Shown: positions 7,121 through 14,355, counted from the first letter of the stretch. The stretch: DNA of 34,277 bases from an uncultured Lachnospiraceae bacterium (GCA_944381615.1 CALWLT010000039.1:1-34277), one strand, 5' to 3'. The notes: generated by a model not told the origin, from the letters alone. Numbers and translations are program-made.

Positions 7121-7513
7121 TCAGTCCGCGGTTTCCCTGTAATAGGAAACGGTCAGATAATGTCCGGCATGGACCGTGTCGTCCGTCAGCCCGTTCATAA
7201 AGCGCAGCTCCCGCACGTATTCGGCGTCGCTCTTCTGCGGATGGCAGTTATAGCGCGCGGCGACCGTCCAGAGCGTATCGCCCGGCTGAAGAAGAATGCT
7301 GGTATAATACTTCCCGGCGGACGGGATCTCATCTGCCAGGGCGCGGATACGGCCGCAGCCAAACACGCCCAGAAAGAGCGCGGCAATCAGGAGGATCGGA
7401 AGGACAGACGGCCGGCGTGCACCGCTCTTCCAGACCTTCAGACGGCGGCTTCTTCTGCTTCTTTCCTGTCCGCGCCGCTCTGCTGCCGCATGCTCTTCCA
7501 TCGCTCTCTTCAT
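7121..7513 (-). CDS. YneA-like LysM cell-division suppressor, LexA-controlled
   Basis: Membrane-anchored LysM protein of 130 residues. An Arg-rich N-terminus (1-36) precedes one transmembrane segment (about 37-53, LPILLIAALFLGVFG) and a LysM domain (about 71-123) that would bind peptidoglycan outside the cell. In Bacillus, YneA has this architecture, is divergent from lexA and halts division during the SOS response; gene order and four LexA boxes support the same role. The ATG at 7513 is preceded by GGAGGAG; ATG 7501 is a weaker alternative. The basic cytoplasmic head is longer than in Bacillus YneA, which has almost none. Sequence identity to YneA is low outside LysM, so the name rests mainly on context. 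Confidence 0.75.
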   Translation of the reverse strand: MKRAMEEHAAAERRGQERSRRSRRLKVWKSGARRPSVLPILLIAALFLGVFGCGRIRALADEIPSAGKYYTSILLQPGDTLWTVAARYNCHPQKSDAEYVRELRFMNGLTDDTVHAGHYLTVSYYRETAD

Positions 7514-7550
7514 ACCGTTCTCCTCCGTATCTCCCGGGCAAAACCGGAAC

Positions 7551-7564
7551 CGAACATTTGTTCT
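7551..7564. promoter_or_regulatory. LexA box 1
   Basis: CGAACATTTGTTCT is a near-perfect match to the Firmicutes SOS box CGAAC-N4-GTTCG. It lies downstream of the yneA-like promoter, between its -10 and start codon, where bound LexA would block transcription. Confidence 0.9.
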
Positions 7565-7573
7565 CGTGATGCT

Positions 7574-7603
7574 ATTATACGCGATCGAACGTATGTTTGT
7601 CAA
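7574..7603 (-). promoter_or_regulatory. Promoter of the yneA-like gene
   Basis: On the minus strand, TTGACA (7603-7598) and TATAAT (7579-7574) are both perfect, 18 bp apart. Such a strong promoter fits one held shut by a repressor: LexA box 2 lies almost wholly in the spacer. Confidence 0.8.
7586..7599. promoter_or_regulatory. LexA box 2
   Basis: CGAACGTATGTTTG, in the spacer of the yneA-like promoter and touching its -35 box. Two mismatches at most to the consensus right half-site. Confidence 0.88.
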
Positions 7604-7621
7604 GCAGATCCGGCAAAAAAT

Positions 7622-7635
7622 CAAACAGATGTTCG
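7622..7635. promoter_or_regulatory. LexA box 3
   Basis: CAAACAGATGTTCG, midway between the two promoters, about 36 bp centre-to-centre from box 2 and 33 from box 4. Confidence 0.85.
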
Positions 7636-7654
7636 GAAAATGCAGAAAAAGAAT

Positions 7655-7668
7655 CGAACAAAAGTTTG
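7655..7668. promoter_or_regulatory. LexA box 4
   Basis: CGAACAAAAGTTTG overlaps the first bases of the lexA -35 box, so LexA would repress its own gene from here. Confidence 0.87.
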
Positions 7669-7694
7669 CATTTTCGCCGGACCTGTGGTACGAT
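7666..7694 (+). promoter_or_regulatory. Promoter of lexA
   Basis: TTGCAT (7666-7671) and TACGAT (7689-7694), 17 bp apart. Both boxes are moderate, as expected for a gene that autoregulates. LexA box 4 overlaps the -35. Confidence 0.55.
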
Positions 7695-7752
7695 AAATAA
7701 AATACAGCGCGCCGGCGGCAGACAGGGCGGCCGCCGCGGGGAGGAGACACGG

Positions 7753-8370
7753 ATGGCACAGGGAAGGATCACGGACAAACAGAGAGAAATCCTGGAATAT
7801 ATTAAAGAGTCTATTTTAAAGAAGGGATATCCGCCGACGGTGCGCGAGATCTGCGAGACGGTTCATTTGAAATCGACCTCCTCCGTCCATTCCCATCTGG
7901 AACAGCTGGAGGAGAACGGGTATATCCGACGCGACCCGACCAAGCCGCGGACGATCGAGATCGTGGACGATACGTTTAACCTGACGCGGCGCGAGATTGT
8001 GAATGTGCCGCTGATTGGCACGGTAGCCGCCGGCGCTCCGATCCTCGCGGAGGAGAATATCGAGAACTACTTCCCCATTCCGGCGGAGCTGCTTCCCAAT
8101 CAGGAGACCTTTCTTTTGAAGGTGCGGGGCGACAGTATGATCGAGGCCGGTATTTTCGACGGCGATCAGGTGCTGGTGGAACAGACTCCCGTGGCGTCCA
8201 ACGGCGAGATCGTGGTCGCGCTCATCGAGGATTCCGCGACCGTCAAGCGGTTTTATAAGGAAAAGGGACATTTCCGGCTGCAGCCGGAGAATTCCGCGAT
8301 GGATCCGATCATCGTGGACGATGTCTGCATTCTGGGAAAGGTAATCGGCCTGTTCCGGATGTTTCAGTGA
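7753..8370 (+). CDS. lexA: SOS response repressor and self-cleaving protease LexA
   Basis: LexA binds SOS boxes as a dimer and, when RecA filaments form on damaged DNA, cleaves itself and derepresses repair genes. The 205-residue length is typical. The winged helix-turn-helix spans residues 1-70 ([19 protein letters not shown] holds the recognition helix). The cleavage site is A93-G94 (VAAGAP), and the catalytic dyad is S128 (GDSMIE) and K165 (ATVKRF). The ATG has GGGGAGGAG upstream. The divergent yneA-like gene and four boxes in the shared gap make this a self-contained SOS control point. A strong hairpin terminator follows. Confidence 0.97.
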   Translation: MAQGRITDKQREILEYIKESILKKGYPPTVREICETVHLKSTSSVHSHLEQLEENGYIRRDPTKPRTIEIVDDTFNLTRREIVNVPLIGTVAAGAPILAEENIENYFPIPAELLPNQETFLLKVRGDSMIEAGIFDGDQVLVEQTPVASNGEIVVALIEDSATVKRFYKEKGHFRLQPENSAMDPIIVDDVCILGKVIGLFRMFQ

Positions 8371-8391
8371 AGATTCAGGGAATGGCACAGG

Positions 8392-8423
8392 GATGCGGCC
8401 GGGCAGCACGGCCCCGCCGCATC
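8392..8423 (+). repeat. Hairpin after lexA
   Basis: GATGCGGC (8392-8399) and GCCGCATC (8416-8423) form a perfect 8-bp stem 21 bases past the lexA stop, ahead of the main terminator. No T-run follows. Confidence 0.5.
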
Positions 8424-8433
8424 CTGACGGCAG

Positions 8434-8499
8434 ATGCCCTGAACGGCCCTTGTCATGATCAGGATGAAGACATGACAGAACGCCGTTCAGGGCATTTTT
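8434..8499 (+). terminator. Intrinsic terminator of lexA
   Basis: ATGCCCTGAACGGC (8434-8447) pairs perfectly with GCCGTTCAGGGCAT (8482-8495), and TGTCATG/CATGACA extends the stem inside. TTTTT follows. The A-run on the opposite side is short, so it mainly serves lexA, although the converging DUF554 gene ends ten bases later. Confidence 0.9.
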
Positions 8500-8509
8500 A
8501 TTGCAAAAT

Positions 8510-9235
8510 CTACTGCAGAACCGGCAGGAAGGCTGCGAGAACCGCGAAGGCCAGCGCCGGCAGAAAGTTGGCCACGCGGATCTTCTGCTGAAACATCAGG
8601 TTGACGCCGACGCAGAAGATCATCATGGAGCCGACCAGCGACATGTTGGAGACGGCCTGCGGGATCAGGACAGGCTCGAGGAAGCCCGCCAGCGCCGTCA
8701 TCGTTCCCTGAAAGATTCCCAGCGGGATCATGGAAAAAATGCACCCTTTTCCCAGGGAGGAGGTCATGACGAAGACGATGATCAGATCGAGGACCGCCTT
8801 GACGGACAGCATGGAAGGATCGCCCTGCAGGCCGTCCTGAATGGAACCGACGACGGCCATGGCGCCGATGCAGATGGTCAGCGAGGTCGACACGAAGCCG
8901 TCCACGAAGCGCGCGTCCTTTGCGTTTCCGGTCTTCTGGCGAAGAAATGCGCCGAGCTGCTCTGCCGCCGCCTCGATATTGAGCGCCTCTCCCGTCAGCG
9001 CCCCGGCGCAGAGAGAAAAGATGATCATCATCGTGCCCTGCGAGGTCAGGCCGTCCTCTGCGATTACAAAAATTTCTTCCAGCGCGCCGGAGATTCCCAG
9101 AAACAGAATGCTCAGGCCGCAGGCGCTCATTAAAATCTGCTGAAAGCGCGGGGCCAGCCCTTTTTTCAGCAAAAGTCCCAGGATGCCGCCTGCCAGCACC
9201 CCGGCGCAGTTGATCAGAGTTCCCAGACCGGGCAT
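8510..9235 (-). CDS. DUF554 (YdfK-like) membrane protein
   Basis: A 241-residue, very hydrophobic protein with about six or seven membrane helices. The start (LGTLINCAGVLAGGILGLLL), the segment FSLCAGALTGEALNIE and GKGCIFSMIPLGIFQG are typical of the DUF554 family, whose transport or channel function has not been established. The ATG is preceded by AAGGAGGAG. It is transcribed towards lexA and is probably a single-gene unit: the terminator of the nitroreductase operon lies directly upstream. No partner gene gives a hint of substrate. Confidence 0.88.
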   Translation of the reverse strand: MPGLGTLINCAGVLAGGILGLLLKKGLAPRFQQILMSACGLSILFLGISGALEEIFVIAEDGLTSQGTMMIIFSLCAGALTGEALNIEAAAEQLGAFLRQKTGNAKDARFVDGFVSTSLTICIGAMAVVGSIQDGLQGDPSMLSVKAVLDLIIVFVMTSSLGKGCIFSMIPLGIFQGTMTALAGFLEPVLIPQAVSNMSLVGSMMIFCVGVNLMFQQKIRVANFLPALAFAVLAAFLPVLQ

Positions 9236-9285
9236 CGCCGTCTCCTCCTTCGTCTCGCAGTAGAAAGATCAAAATTTCGCGGCAG

Positions 9286-9350
9286 AAAAAGGCAGGCAGT
9301 TTCTTTATTAGTTTACATAATTATTTTATGTAAACTATTATCTGCCTGCC
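9286..9350 (-). terminator. Strong terminator of the rplU-to-nitroreductase operon, with a nested palindrome
   Basis: On the minus strand the outer stem GGCAGGCAG/CTGCCTGCC (9350-9342 with 9299-9291) is followed at once by TTTTT (9290-9286), a classical intrinsic terminator. Inside the loop is a second perfect 11-bp dyad, AGTTTACATAA (9310-9320) and TTATGTAAACT (9326-9336), five bases apart. The inner AT-rich dyad looks more like a protein-binding site than part of a terminator and could also act on the DUF554 gene downstream. Confidence 0.85.
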
Positions 9351-9388
9351 GGTGTCTCTGTCTCTTTTTTGTTCCGGTTCTTTGTTCT

Positions 9389-9420
9389 GCTTTTTATCCG
9401 CCGGACGGCGGGCAAAAAGC
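9389..9420. repeat. 14-bp inverted repeat next to the nitroreductase stop
   Basis: GCTTTTTATCCGCC (9389-9402) and GGCGGGCAAAAAGC (9407-9420) pair with two imperfect positions around a GGAC loop, twelve bases past the nitroreductase stop. The T-run is in the stem, not after it, so it is not a standard terminator by itself. Confidence 0.5.
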
Positions 9421-9432
9421 AAGAGCAGAATC

Positions 9433-9945
9433 TCAGCGGTATACGACCGTCTCGGAGAGCGGGCGGCGCAGCCCGTGGTTTTCCAGCGGTTTCCCGTCTT
9501 CTGCGGCGTAGCCCAGATCCAGAAGCATCAGGACTTCCTCCTGCGGCGGGAGATTCAGCTCCCGGGCCGCCTGCTCCGGATCAAAGAAATTCAGCCAGCA
9601 GCTGTCCACGCCGGCATTTCTGGCCGCCAGCATCATGTGGGTCGCCACAATGGATGCGTCCTCGATGCCGGAATCCCGTTTGCCGCCGGGGTAGGTAAAG
9701 ACTCTCGTCGTGTCAAAGGCGACCGCCAGCACGATGCCGGCATTGTAGCGGCACGGCGTCAGCCGGTCCACGGCGGCCAGCGCCTCGTCGCTCTGCAGGA
9801 CATAGATGCGCTGTTCCTGCAGATTCTTGGCTGTGGGCGCCAGGCGTCCGGCCTCCAGAATCGCCTCCAGCTGCTCCTTTGTAATGCGGCGCCCGTCGAA
9901 TTTCTTGCAGGCGTAGCGGGTGCGGATGACATCGGTAAATTCCAT
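9433..9945 (-). CDS. Nitroreductase-family FMN oxidoreductase
   Basis: A flavin-dependent NAD(P)H oxidoreductase of the nitroreductase fold; the natural substrate is not predictable. The N-terminal RTRYACKKFDGRRIT is the FMN-phosphate contact region (consensus R-x-S/Y-x-R-x-F). LAPTAKNLQEQRIYVL and the C-terminal LDLGYAAEDGKP complete the family pattern. At 170 residues it belongs to the short nitroreductases, which work as homodimers. AAAGGAG lies nine bases before the ATG. It is the last gene of the rplU operon, 32 bases after rsfS, and ends at the terminator just downstream. Confidence 0.9.
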   Translation of the reverse strand: MEFTDVIRTRYACKKFDGRRITKEQLEAILEAGRLAPTAKNLQEQRIYVLQSDEALAAVDRLTPCRYNAGIVLAVAFDTTRVFTYPGGKRDSGIEDASIVATHMMLAARNAGVDSCWLNFFDPEQAARELNLPPQEEVLMLLDLGYAAEDGKPLENHGLRRPLSETVVYR

Positions 9946-9977
9946 GGGACAGCGCTCCTTTCTTCTTCTCTTCTTTC

Positions 9978-10331
9978 TTACAGCTCCTCCACGGACGCGA
10001 TCTGCTTTCCGTCGCGCCAGATGCGCTCCAGGTCATAAAACAGGCGGTCGTCCCGGGAAAAGACGTGGACGATGATATCGCCGTAGTCCATCAGGATCCA
10101 GCTGGCCGTCCGGTATCCCTCGATCTGGCGGCATTCGCAGCCGAGCTTGGCCAGCTCTTCTTCCACGTTGTCCGCCATGGCCTGTACCTGGCTTGCGTTG
10201 CTTCCGTCGGCGATGATAAAATAGTCCGCCAGCACGGAGATATCGCGGATATCAATGACCCGGATATCGCCGCCTTTTTTGTCTTCCAGCGCCCGCACGG
10301 CGGCCTTTGCCATATCTCTTGCTTCTGTCAT
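9978..10331 (-). CDS. rsfS: Ribosomal silencing factor RsfS
   Basis: Binds L14 of the large ribosomal subunit and prevents joining to the small subunit when nutrients are low. The 117 residues cover the whole DUF143/RsfS domain, including ADYFIIADGSNASQVQAMAD and the conserved end of the domain, DYGDIIVHVF near residues 87-96. The ATG at 10331 with GGAGGAATATT upstream is chosen; the open frame extends upstream to 10457, but that part overlaps yqeK and is not conserved in the family. Its first 80 bases lie within the 3' end of yqeK in another frame, so translation is probably coupled. Confidence 0.93.
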   Translation of the reverse strand: MTEARDMAKAAVRALEDKKGGDIRVIDIRDISVLADYFIIADGSNASQVQAMADNVEEELAKLGCECRQIEGYRTASWILMDYGDIIVHVFSRDDRLFYDLERIWRDGKQIASVEEL

Positions 10332-11040
10332 ACAGAGAATATTCCTCCTTTGGTTCTTGCTTGTTCTGTTTATTTTGGCTGTCTTCCCGGACGCCGGTCC
10401 TGGTTTCAAAATCCCGGGGTTCTTCTTTCGGATCCGGATTTCGTTCCGGTTCTGCATTTGCCCGTTCCTCCCGCCGATCGCGGTAATAGGCCCAGGTCTT
10501 TTCCGTCGTCTCGTCCGCCGGCTGATCCTGTTCTTTCAGGTAGGAAAGCGTCTGGGTCAGGATGCGGTAGAGGGCCTCGTCCAGATCCTCAAACGCCAGG
10601 CGGCGGAGTTCGGTAAGATGCGGCGCACGGTCGCGGCGCGGTTCGATGTAATCGGCGATATAGACGATTTTTTCCAGCAGCGTCATGCCGGGCTTGCCGG
10701 TCGTGTGGCAGGCGATGGCAGAGAGAACCTGCGCGTCCGTCACGCCGTATTTGTGCTCTGCCATCCAGGCGCCCAGCTTGGCGTGTACGATGGCCGGCGC
10801 GCGGTATTCCCCCTCAGTCAGGGGAAGGCCCCGCTCCTCGCATTTTTGCAGGATCGTCTCATCGTCGTAGCGCTTGGCGCAGTCGTGCAGAAGGCCCGCC
10901 AGCTCCGCCTGATCCAGATCCGCGCCGTAGCGCATGGCCAGGGCCATGCAGGTATAAGAGACGCCCAGCGTGTGCTCGAAGCGGGACGGGCTCAGTTTCT
11001 TTTTTAAATGTTTTCGTATGGCGATGATTTCGCGGTACAT
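10252..11040 (-). CDS. yqeK: YqeK-type HD-domain diadenosine tetraphosphatase with charged C-terminal extension
   Basis: YqeK proteins split Ap4A symmetrically into two ADP with a di-iron HD site. The domain is clear: HTLGVSYTC (first His), LLHDCAKR (HD), VHAKLGAWMAEH and AIACHTTGKPGM. The conserved part ends near residue 190. A further 70 residues or so are rich in Glu, Arg, Lys, Gln and Asn (for example ERNPDPKEEPRDFETRT) and run 80 nt into rsfS. Family members are usually about 190 residues, so the tail is unusual. The ATG overlaps the end of nadD by 37 nt. The nadD-yqeK-rsfS order is common in Firmicutes. Confidence 0.92.
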   Translation of the reverse strand: MYREIIAIRKHLKKKLSPSRFEHTLGVSYTCMALAMRYGADLDQAELAGLLHDCAKRYDDETILQKCEERGLPLTEGEYRAPAIVHAKLGAWMAEHKYGVTDAQVLSAIACHTTGKPGMTLLEKIVYIADYIEPRRDRAPHLTELRRLAFEDLDEALYRILTQTLSYLKEQDQPADETTEKTWAYYRDRREERANAEPERNPDPKEEPRDFETRTGVREDSQNKQNKQEPKEEYSLYDRSKRYGKGRRAGAGRQKRRRYPGH

Positions 11041-11672
11041 AGCTCTCCTTTTTTGCCGCCGGATGTATTTTCCGCCCGGTACAGCCGCTTTTGGCGGATG
11101 TAATCCGCCACGGACGCCGGAAGCAGGGAGGAAACGTCTTCTCCGTTCTGGAGCCGCGCGCGGATGTCGGCGGAGGAAACGTCCATCTCCCGGCAGTGAA
11201 GCCGCAGGAAACGGGCTCCGTAGGTTTGCTCCAGATAACGGATCTGTCCGTCCAGCGCGTGCGCCGGCTCGCGGTCGGCGACCATGAAGGGGACGGCCCG
11301 CAGCACATAATCCGGCCGGTACCATTTCTCAATATCCATGACCGAATCCGCCCCGAGGATAAAGTAAAATTCGGTTTCCGGCCAGGCCTCCTTTAAAAGG
11401 CGGAGGGTATCGGCCGTGTAGGTGTTGCCGTCTCGGCGCGCCAGCTCAAATTCTGAGAGAAGAAAACGCTCGTAGGGGCGGATCGCCTCCCGGATCATCT
11501 CGCAGCGCTGGGCGGACGGCGTGATGGCATGATCCTTCTTGTGGGGCGGAACGCGCGACGGCATGTACCAGATCTCGTCCATCCCGTATTCGTCGCGCGC
11601 CTGCTTTCCCAGCATCAGATGCCCCAGATGAATGGGATCGAACGTACCGCCCATGATTCCCACGCGTTTCAT
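11004..11672 (-). CDS. nadD: Nicotinate-nucleotide adenylyltransferase NadD
   Basis: Joins ATP and nicotinate mononucleotide to make deamido-NAD, an essential step of NAD synthesis. The nucleotidyltransferase motif GGTFDPIHLGH is at residues 8-18, with HxGH as the catalytic turn. PSRVPPHKK, FILGADSV and VSSADIRARL are further conserved blocks. The 222 residues are slightly more than usual because the C-terminus runs 37 nt into yqeK (SGGKKGELCTAKSS). The start overlaps the yhbY stop in ATGA. Confidence 0.96.
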   Translation of the reverse strand: MKRVGIMGGTFDPIHLGHLMLGKQARDEYGMDEIWYMPSRVPPHKKDHAITPSAQRCEMIREAIRPYERFLLSEFELARRDGNTYTADTLRLLKEAWPETEFYFILGADSVMDIEKWYRPDYVLRAVPFMVADREPAHALDGQIRYLEQTYGARFLRLHCREMDVSSADIRARLQNGEDVSSLLPASVADYIRQKRLYRAENTSGGKKGELCTAKSSPYENI

Positions 11673-11980
11673 CTGGCTTTTTTTACGGCGGGAAGGACGA
11701 TCTTCTGCTTCTTTTCGTCCTTCGCCTGCCGGTAGAGCACGATTTTTCTGCCGATGACCTGGACGACCTCCGCGTGCGTCCGCTCCGCCAGCACGGCGGC
11801 CATCTGCGAGCCGTCTTCCAGGCAGTTTTTCAGAACGGCCAGCTTGATCAGCTCCCGCGCCTCCAGCGCCTCGTCCACCGCCTGGGTCAGCTCCGGAGTC
11901 ACGCCGGCTTTCCCGATCTGGAATACCGGATCCATGGTCATGGCCAGGCTTTTTAAATAAGCTCTCTGTTTACTCGTCAT
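11669..11980 (-). CDS. yhbY: YhbY/CRS1-domain RNA-binding protein
   Basis: A single-domain KH-like RNA-binding protein associated with the large ribosomal subunit precursor. MTSKQRAYLKSLAM, FQIGKAGVTPE and the ELIKLAVLKNC segment define the family, and VIGRKIVLYR is the conserved end. A Lys-rich tail follows. The ATG at 11980 is preferred; a GTG directly before it (11983) is too near the GGGAGA ribosome site. The gene lies 14 bases after obg and overlaps nadD by 4 nt, matching the usual Firmicutes order. Confidence 0.94.
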   Translation of the reverse strand: MTSKQRAYLKSLAMTMDPVFQIGKAGVTPELTQAVDEALEARELIKLAVLKNCLEDGSQMAAVLAERTHAEVVQVIGRKIVLYRQAKDEKKQKIVLPAVKKAR

Positions 11981-11994
11981 CACGATTCTCCCGT

Positions 11995-13278
11995 TTATTT
12001 GTAATAATCAAACTCCAGGCCGTACATGCGTACGGTATCGCCCTCGGCGATCCCGAGCTTTTCCAGATCGGCGAGGATCCCGCTGTCCTTTAAAAACTGC
12101 TGGAAAAAGCGGAAGCCTTTTTCCGAATCCAGATTGGTGTAACCGAGCATCTTCTCGATCTTCGGCCCTTCCACCACGAACACGCCGTCGTCCGTGCGCT
12201 CCACGGTGTAGGGAAGATTCTCCGCCTGGAACTGGTATTCGTATTCCCGCTCAAAAATGACGGGCTTTAAATCGGTGGTGCGAAGGATCTCCTGCACCCG
12301 GTAGAGGAGCTCCTTTACGCCCTGTCCGGTAACCGCGGAAATGGGGTACACCGGGATGCCCTGCGGCTCAAATTCCTTCTTCAGCCGATCGACGGGAGAT
12401 TCCTCCTCTTCGTTCCAGATGGCGTCCGTCTTGTTGGCGGCGATTACCTGGGGACGCGTCAGCAGTTCCGGGTTGTAGGCGCGCAGCTCCTCGTTGATGG
12501 CATGGATGTCGGCCACCGGATCGCGCCCCTCCGTAGACGCGGCGTCCACCACATGAATCAGGACCCGCGTGCGCTCGATGTGCCGCAGGAAATCATGCCC
12601 CAGGCCGACGCCCTGCGACGCTCCCTCGATGAGTCCCGGGATGTCGGCCATGACAAAGCCCTGTCCCTCGTCCAGATCCACGACGCCCAGGTGCGGATTG
12701 AGGGTGGTAAAATGGTAATTGGCGATCTTGGGCCGCGCATTGGATACGCGGGACAGAAGCGTCGATTTCCCGACATTGGGAAAGCCGACCAGGCCCACGT
12801 CGGCGATGACCTTTAATTCCAGCGTAAGCCAGAGCTCCTGCGCCGGCTGTCCGGGCTGGGCGTACTTGGGCACCTGCATGGTCGAGGTGGCGAAGTGCAT
12901 ATTGCCCAGCCCGCCTTTTCCGCCCTTTAAGATGACCTCGCGCCGGTTTTCGCCCGACATGTCGGCGATGACCTTGCCGGATTCAAATTCTTTGATCACG
13001 GTTCCCTCCGGCACGCGGATGACCAGATCCTCTCCGTCGGCGCCGTGGCAGCGGCGCTTCCCGCCCGGCTGCCCGTCCTGCGCCACATACTTGCGGACGT
13101 GCCGGAAATCCGTGAGCGTGTTGAGGCCGTCGTCCACCTCAAAAATGACATCTCCGCCGCGGCCTCCGTCCCCGCCGTCCGGGCCTCCGGCCGCCACATA
13201 GAGTTCCCGCCGGAAGCTGACGTGGCCGTCTCCGCCCTTGCCGGAACGGATATAAACTTTTGCGCTGTCGGCAAACAT
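11995..13278 (-). CDS. obg: Obg-family GTPase, ribosome assembly and stress
   Basis: Essential GTPase of the large ribosomal subunit that also senses ppGpp. The three domains of the Firmicutes form are present: glycine-rich Obg fold (about 1-158, AAGGPDGGDGGRGGDV), G domain (GFPNVGKST P-loop, DIPGLIEGAS as G3, NKTD as G4) and C-terminal OCT domain (the last 80 residues or so). The ATG at 13278 follows GGAGGG by five bases; the frame opens upstream to 13335 but that part is intergenic. It lies after rpmA, as in Bacillus. Confidence 0.97.
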   Translation of the reverse strand: MFADSAKVYIRSGKGGDGHVSFRRELYVAAGGPDGGDGGRGGDVIFEVDDGLNTLTDFRHVRKYVAQDGQPGGKRRCHGADGEDLVIRVPEGTVIKEFESGKVIADMSGENRREVILKGGKGGLGNMHFATSTMQVPKYAQPGQPAQELWLTLELKVIADVGLVGFPNVGKSTLLSRVSNARPKIANYHFTTLNPHLGVVDLDEGQGFVMADIPGLIEGASQGVGLGHDFLRHIERTRVLIHVVDAASTEGRDPVADIHAINEELRAYNPELLTRPQVIAANKTDAIWNEEEESPVDRLKKEFEPQGIPVYPISAVTGQGVKELLYRVQEILRTTDLKPVIFEREYEYQFQAENLPYTVERTDDGVFVVEGPKIEKMLGYTNLDSEKGFRFFQQFLKDSGILADLEKLGIAEGDTVRMYGLEFDYYK

Positions 13279-13335
13279 ACATTCCCTCCTGATGCAAAGC
13301 GGGCCCCATACGACTGGTATGGAGCCCTGGAACAC

Positions 13336-13626
13336 TTATTCGTTAATTGCTTTCGGATATACAGAAACCTGCTTTCTGTCTCTGCCCTTTCTCTCAAATC
13401 TCACAACGCCGTCCACCTTAGCGAATAACGTATCGTCTCCACCGCGGCCAACGTTGATGCCGGGATGAATCTTGGTTCCGCGCTGTCTGTAGAGAATGTT
13501 GCCGGCTAATACGAACTGTCCGTCAGCTCTCTTGGCGCCGAGTCTCTTGGACTCGGAATCGCGTCCGTTCTTGGTCGAACCGACGCCCTTTTTATGAGCG
13601 AATAACTGAAGGTTCATTTTGAACAT
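13336..13626 (-). CDS. rpmA: Ribosomal protein L27 with cleavable N-terminal extension
   Basis: L27 reaches the peptidyl-transferase centre with its N-terminus. Here it begins [16 protein letters not shown]: the LQLF-A junction (after F9) is the Firmicutes extension that must be removed by Prp to expose the working N-terminus AHKKG. The body ([35 protein letters not shown]) is standard and the 96-residue length is normal. GGAGGTG is seven bases upstream of the ATG. It directly follows prp. Confidence 0.97.
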   Translation of the reverse strand: MFKMNLQLFAHKKGVGSTKNGRDSESKRLGAKRADGQFVLAGNILYRQRGTKIHPGINVGRGGDDTLFAKVDGVVRFERKGRDRKQVSVYPKAINE

Positions 13627-13629
13627 GGT

Positions 13630-13959
13630 TTACACCTCCTTAAAGCGGATGCTGATATATTCCTCTCCGTAGCTCTCCTCGATGGCGGTAAGGCCAAGCA
13701 CCAGCGATTCAAACAAAAGCGCTCCTTCCCGGCTGACCGTTCCGGTAAACCGGAAGGAAAACCGGCCCGTCTCCTCTTCGCTCTCGCCCTCGAAGGCGTC
13801 CTCCGTGAACTGTTCCACGGAATTTGCCATGTTGAGCATCAGCGCCGAGACGGCGGCGCAGATGATATCGCGTCCCGGCTCGTCATAGCCGGCGTGCCCG
13901 CTTACCTCGATCCCGGCGGGAATATCCCCGAGACCCCTGTACACATCTACCTGGATCAT
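13630..13959 (-). CDS. prp: Prp cysteine protease that trims L27
   Basis: Cuts the N-terminal extension from L27, encoded next. The catalytic pair is visible at the family's positions: H22 in SGHAGYDEPGRD and C34 in IICAAVSAL. The 109 residues match YsxB/Prp proteins. No good ribosome site precedes its ATG, and the rplU stop lies only six bases upstream, so it is likely translated by coupling to rplU. It sits between L21 and L27 in the conserved order. Confidence 0.95.
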   Translation of the reverse strand: MIQVDVYRGLGDIPAGIEVSGHAGYDEPGRDIICAAVSALMLNMANSVEQFTEDAFEGESEEETGRFSFRFTGTVSREGALLFESLVLGLTAIEESYGEEYISIRFKEV

Positions 13960-13965
13960 AACAGA

Positions 13966-14274
13966 TTATGCGTTGATCTTGTCGATCTTTACTTCCGTAA
14001 AGAGCTGTCTGTGGCCGTTCTTCTTGTGATAGCCCGTCTTTCTCTTGTACTTGTAAACGATAACCTTCTTGCCCTTGCCCTCTTTTACAACCGTAGCGCT
14101 TACGCTAGCGCCTTCCACGGTCGGGCAGCCGATCTTCATCTCGCCGTCGCTTACGGCAAGCACCTGATCGAACGTAACGGCTTCTCCTGCAGCAACGCCG
14201 AGCTTCTCGACGCGGATCACGTCGCCCTCGGTTACCTTATACTGCTTACCACCCGTTGCAATAATCGCGTACAT
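13966..14274 (-). CDS. rplU: Ribosomal protein L21
   Basis: Large-subunit protein that binds 23S rRNA. The start [14 protein letters not shown] and the end [14 protein letters not shown] are diagnostic; the 102-residue length is normal. The ATG at 14274 has AGGAGGT seven bases upstream; the upstream GTG falls in that ribosome site and is rejected. It is the first gene of the ribosomal operon and has its own promoter and leader. Confidence 0.97.
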   Translation of the reverse strand: MYAIIATGGKQYKVTEGDVIRVEKLGVAAGEAVTFDQVLAVSDGEMKIGCPTVEGASVSATVVKEGKGKKVIVYKYKRKTGYHKKNGHRQLFTEVKIDKINA

Positions 14275-14283
14275 CGATGGCAC

Positions 14284-14349
14284 CTCCTATTATCATTACT
14301 CGCCAGCTTCGGCGGCATTGCGCACTTCTAGCCTCGCTGTGCGGCACAC
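14284..14349 (-). ncRNA. Probable L21 leader (autoregulatory mRNA structure)
   Basis: The region between the rplU promoter and its ribosome site is about 65 nt and rich in short self-complementary stretches: GCC...GGC, and CGCC GAAGCT GGCG (minus strand) just before the ribosome site. Firmicutes rplU genes carry a leader (Rfam L21_leader) bound by L21 for feedback control. I could not verify the consensus fold, so this call rests on position and general structure. Confidence 0.5.
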
Positions 14350-14355
14350 TCAATT

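Noticed and set aside
9389..9420. Inverted repeat considered as the nitroreductase terminator
   Set aside because: The T-run is inside the stem and no T-run follows in either direction; the hairpin at 9286-9350 is the proper terminator.
10331..10457. Longer N-terminus for rsfS
   Set aside because: It would lie wholly in the yqeK gene, is not conserved in the RsfS family, and the ATG at 10331 has its own ribosome site.
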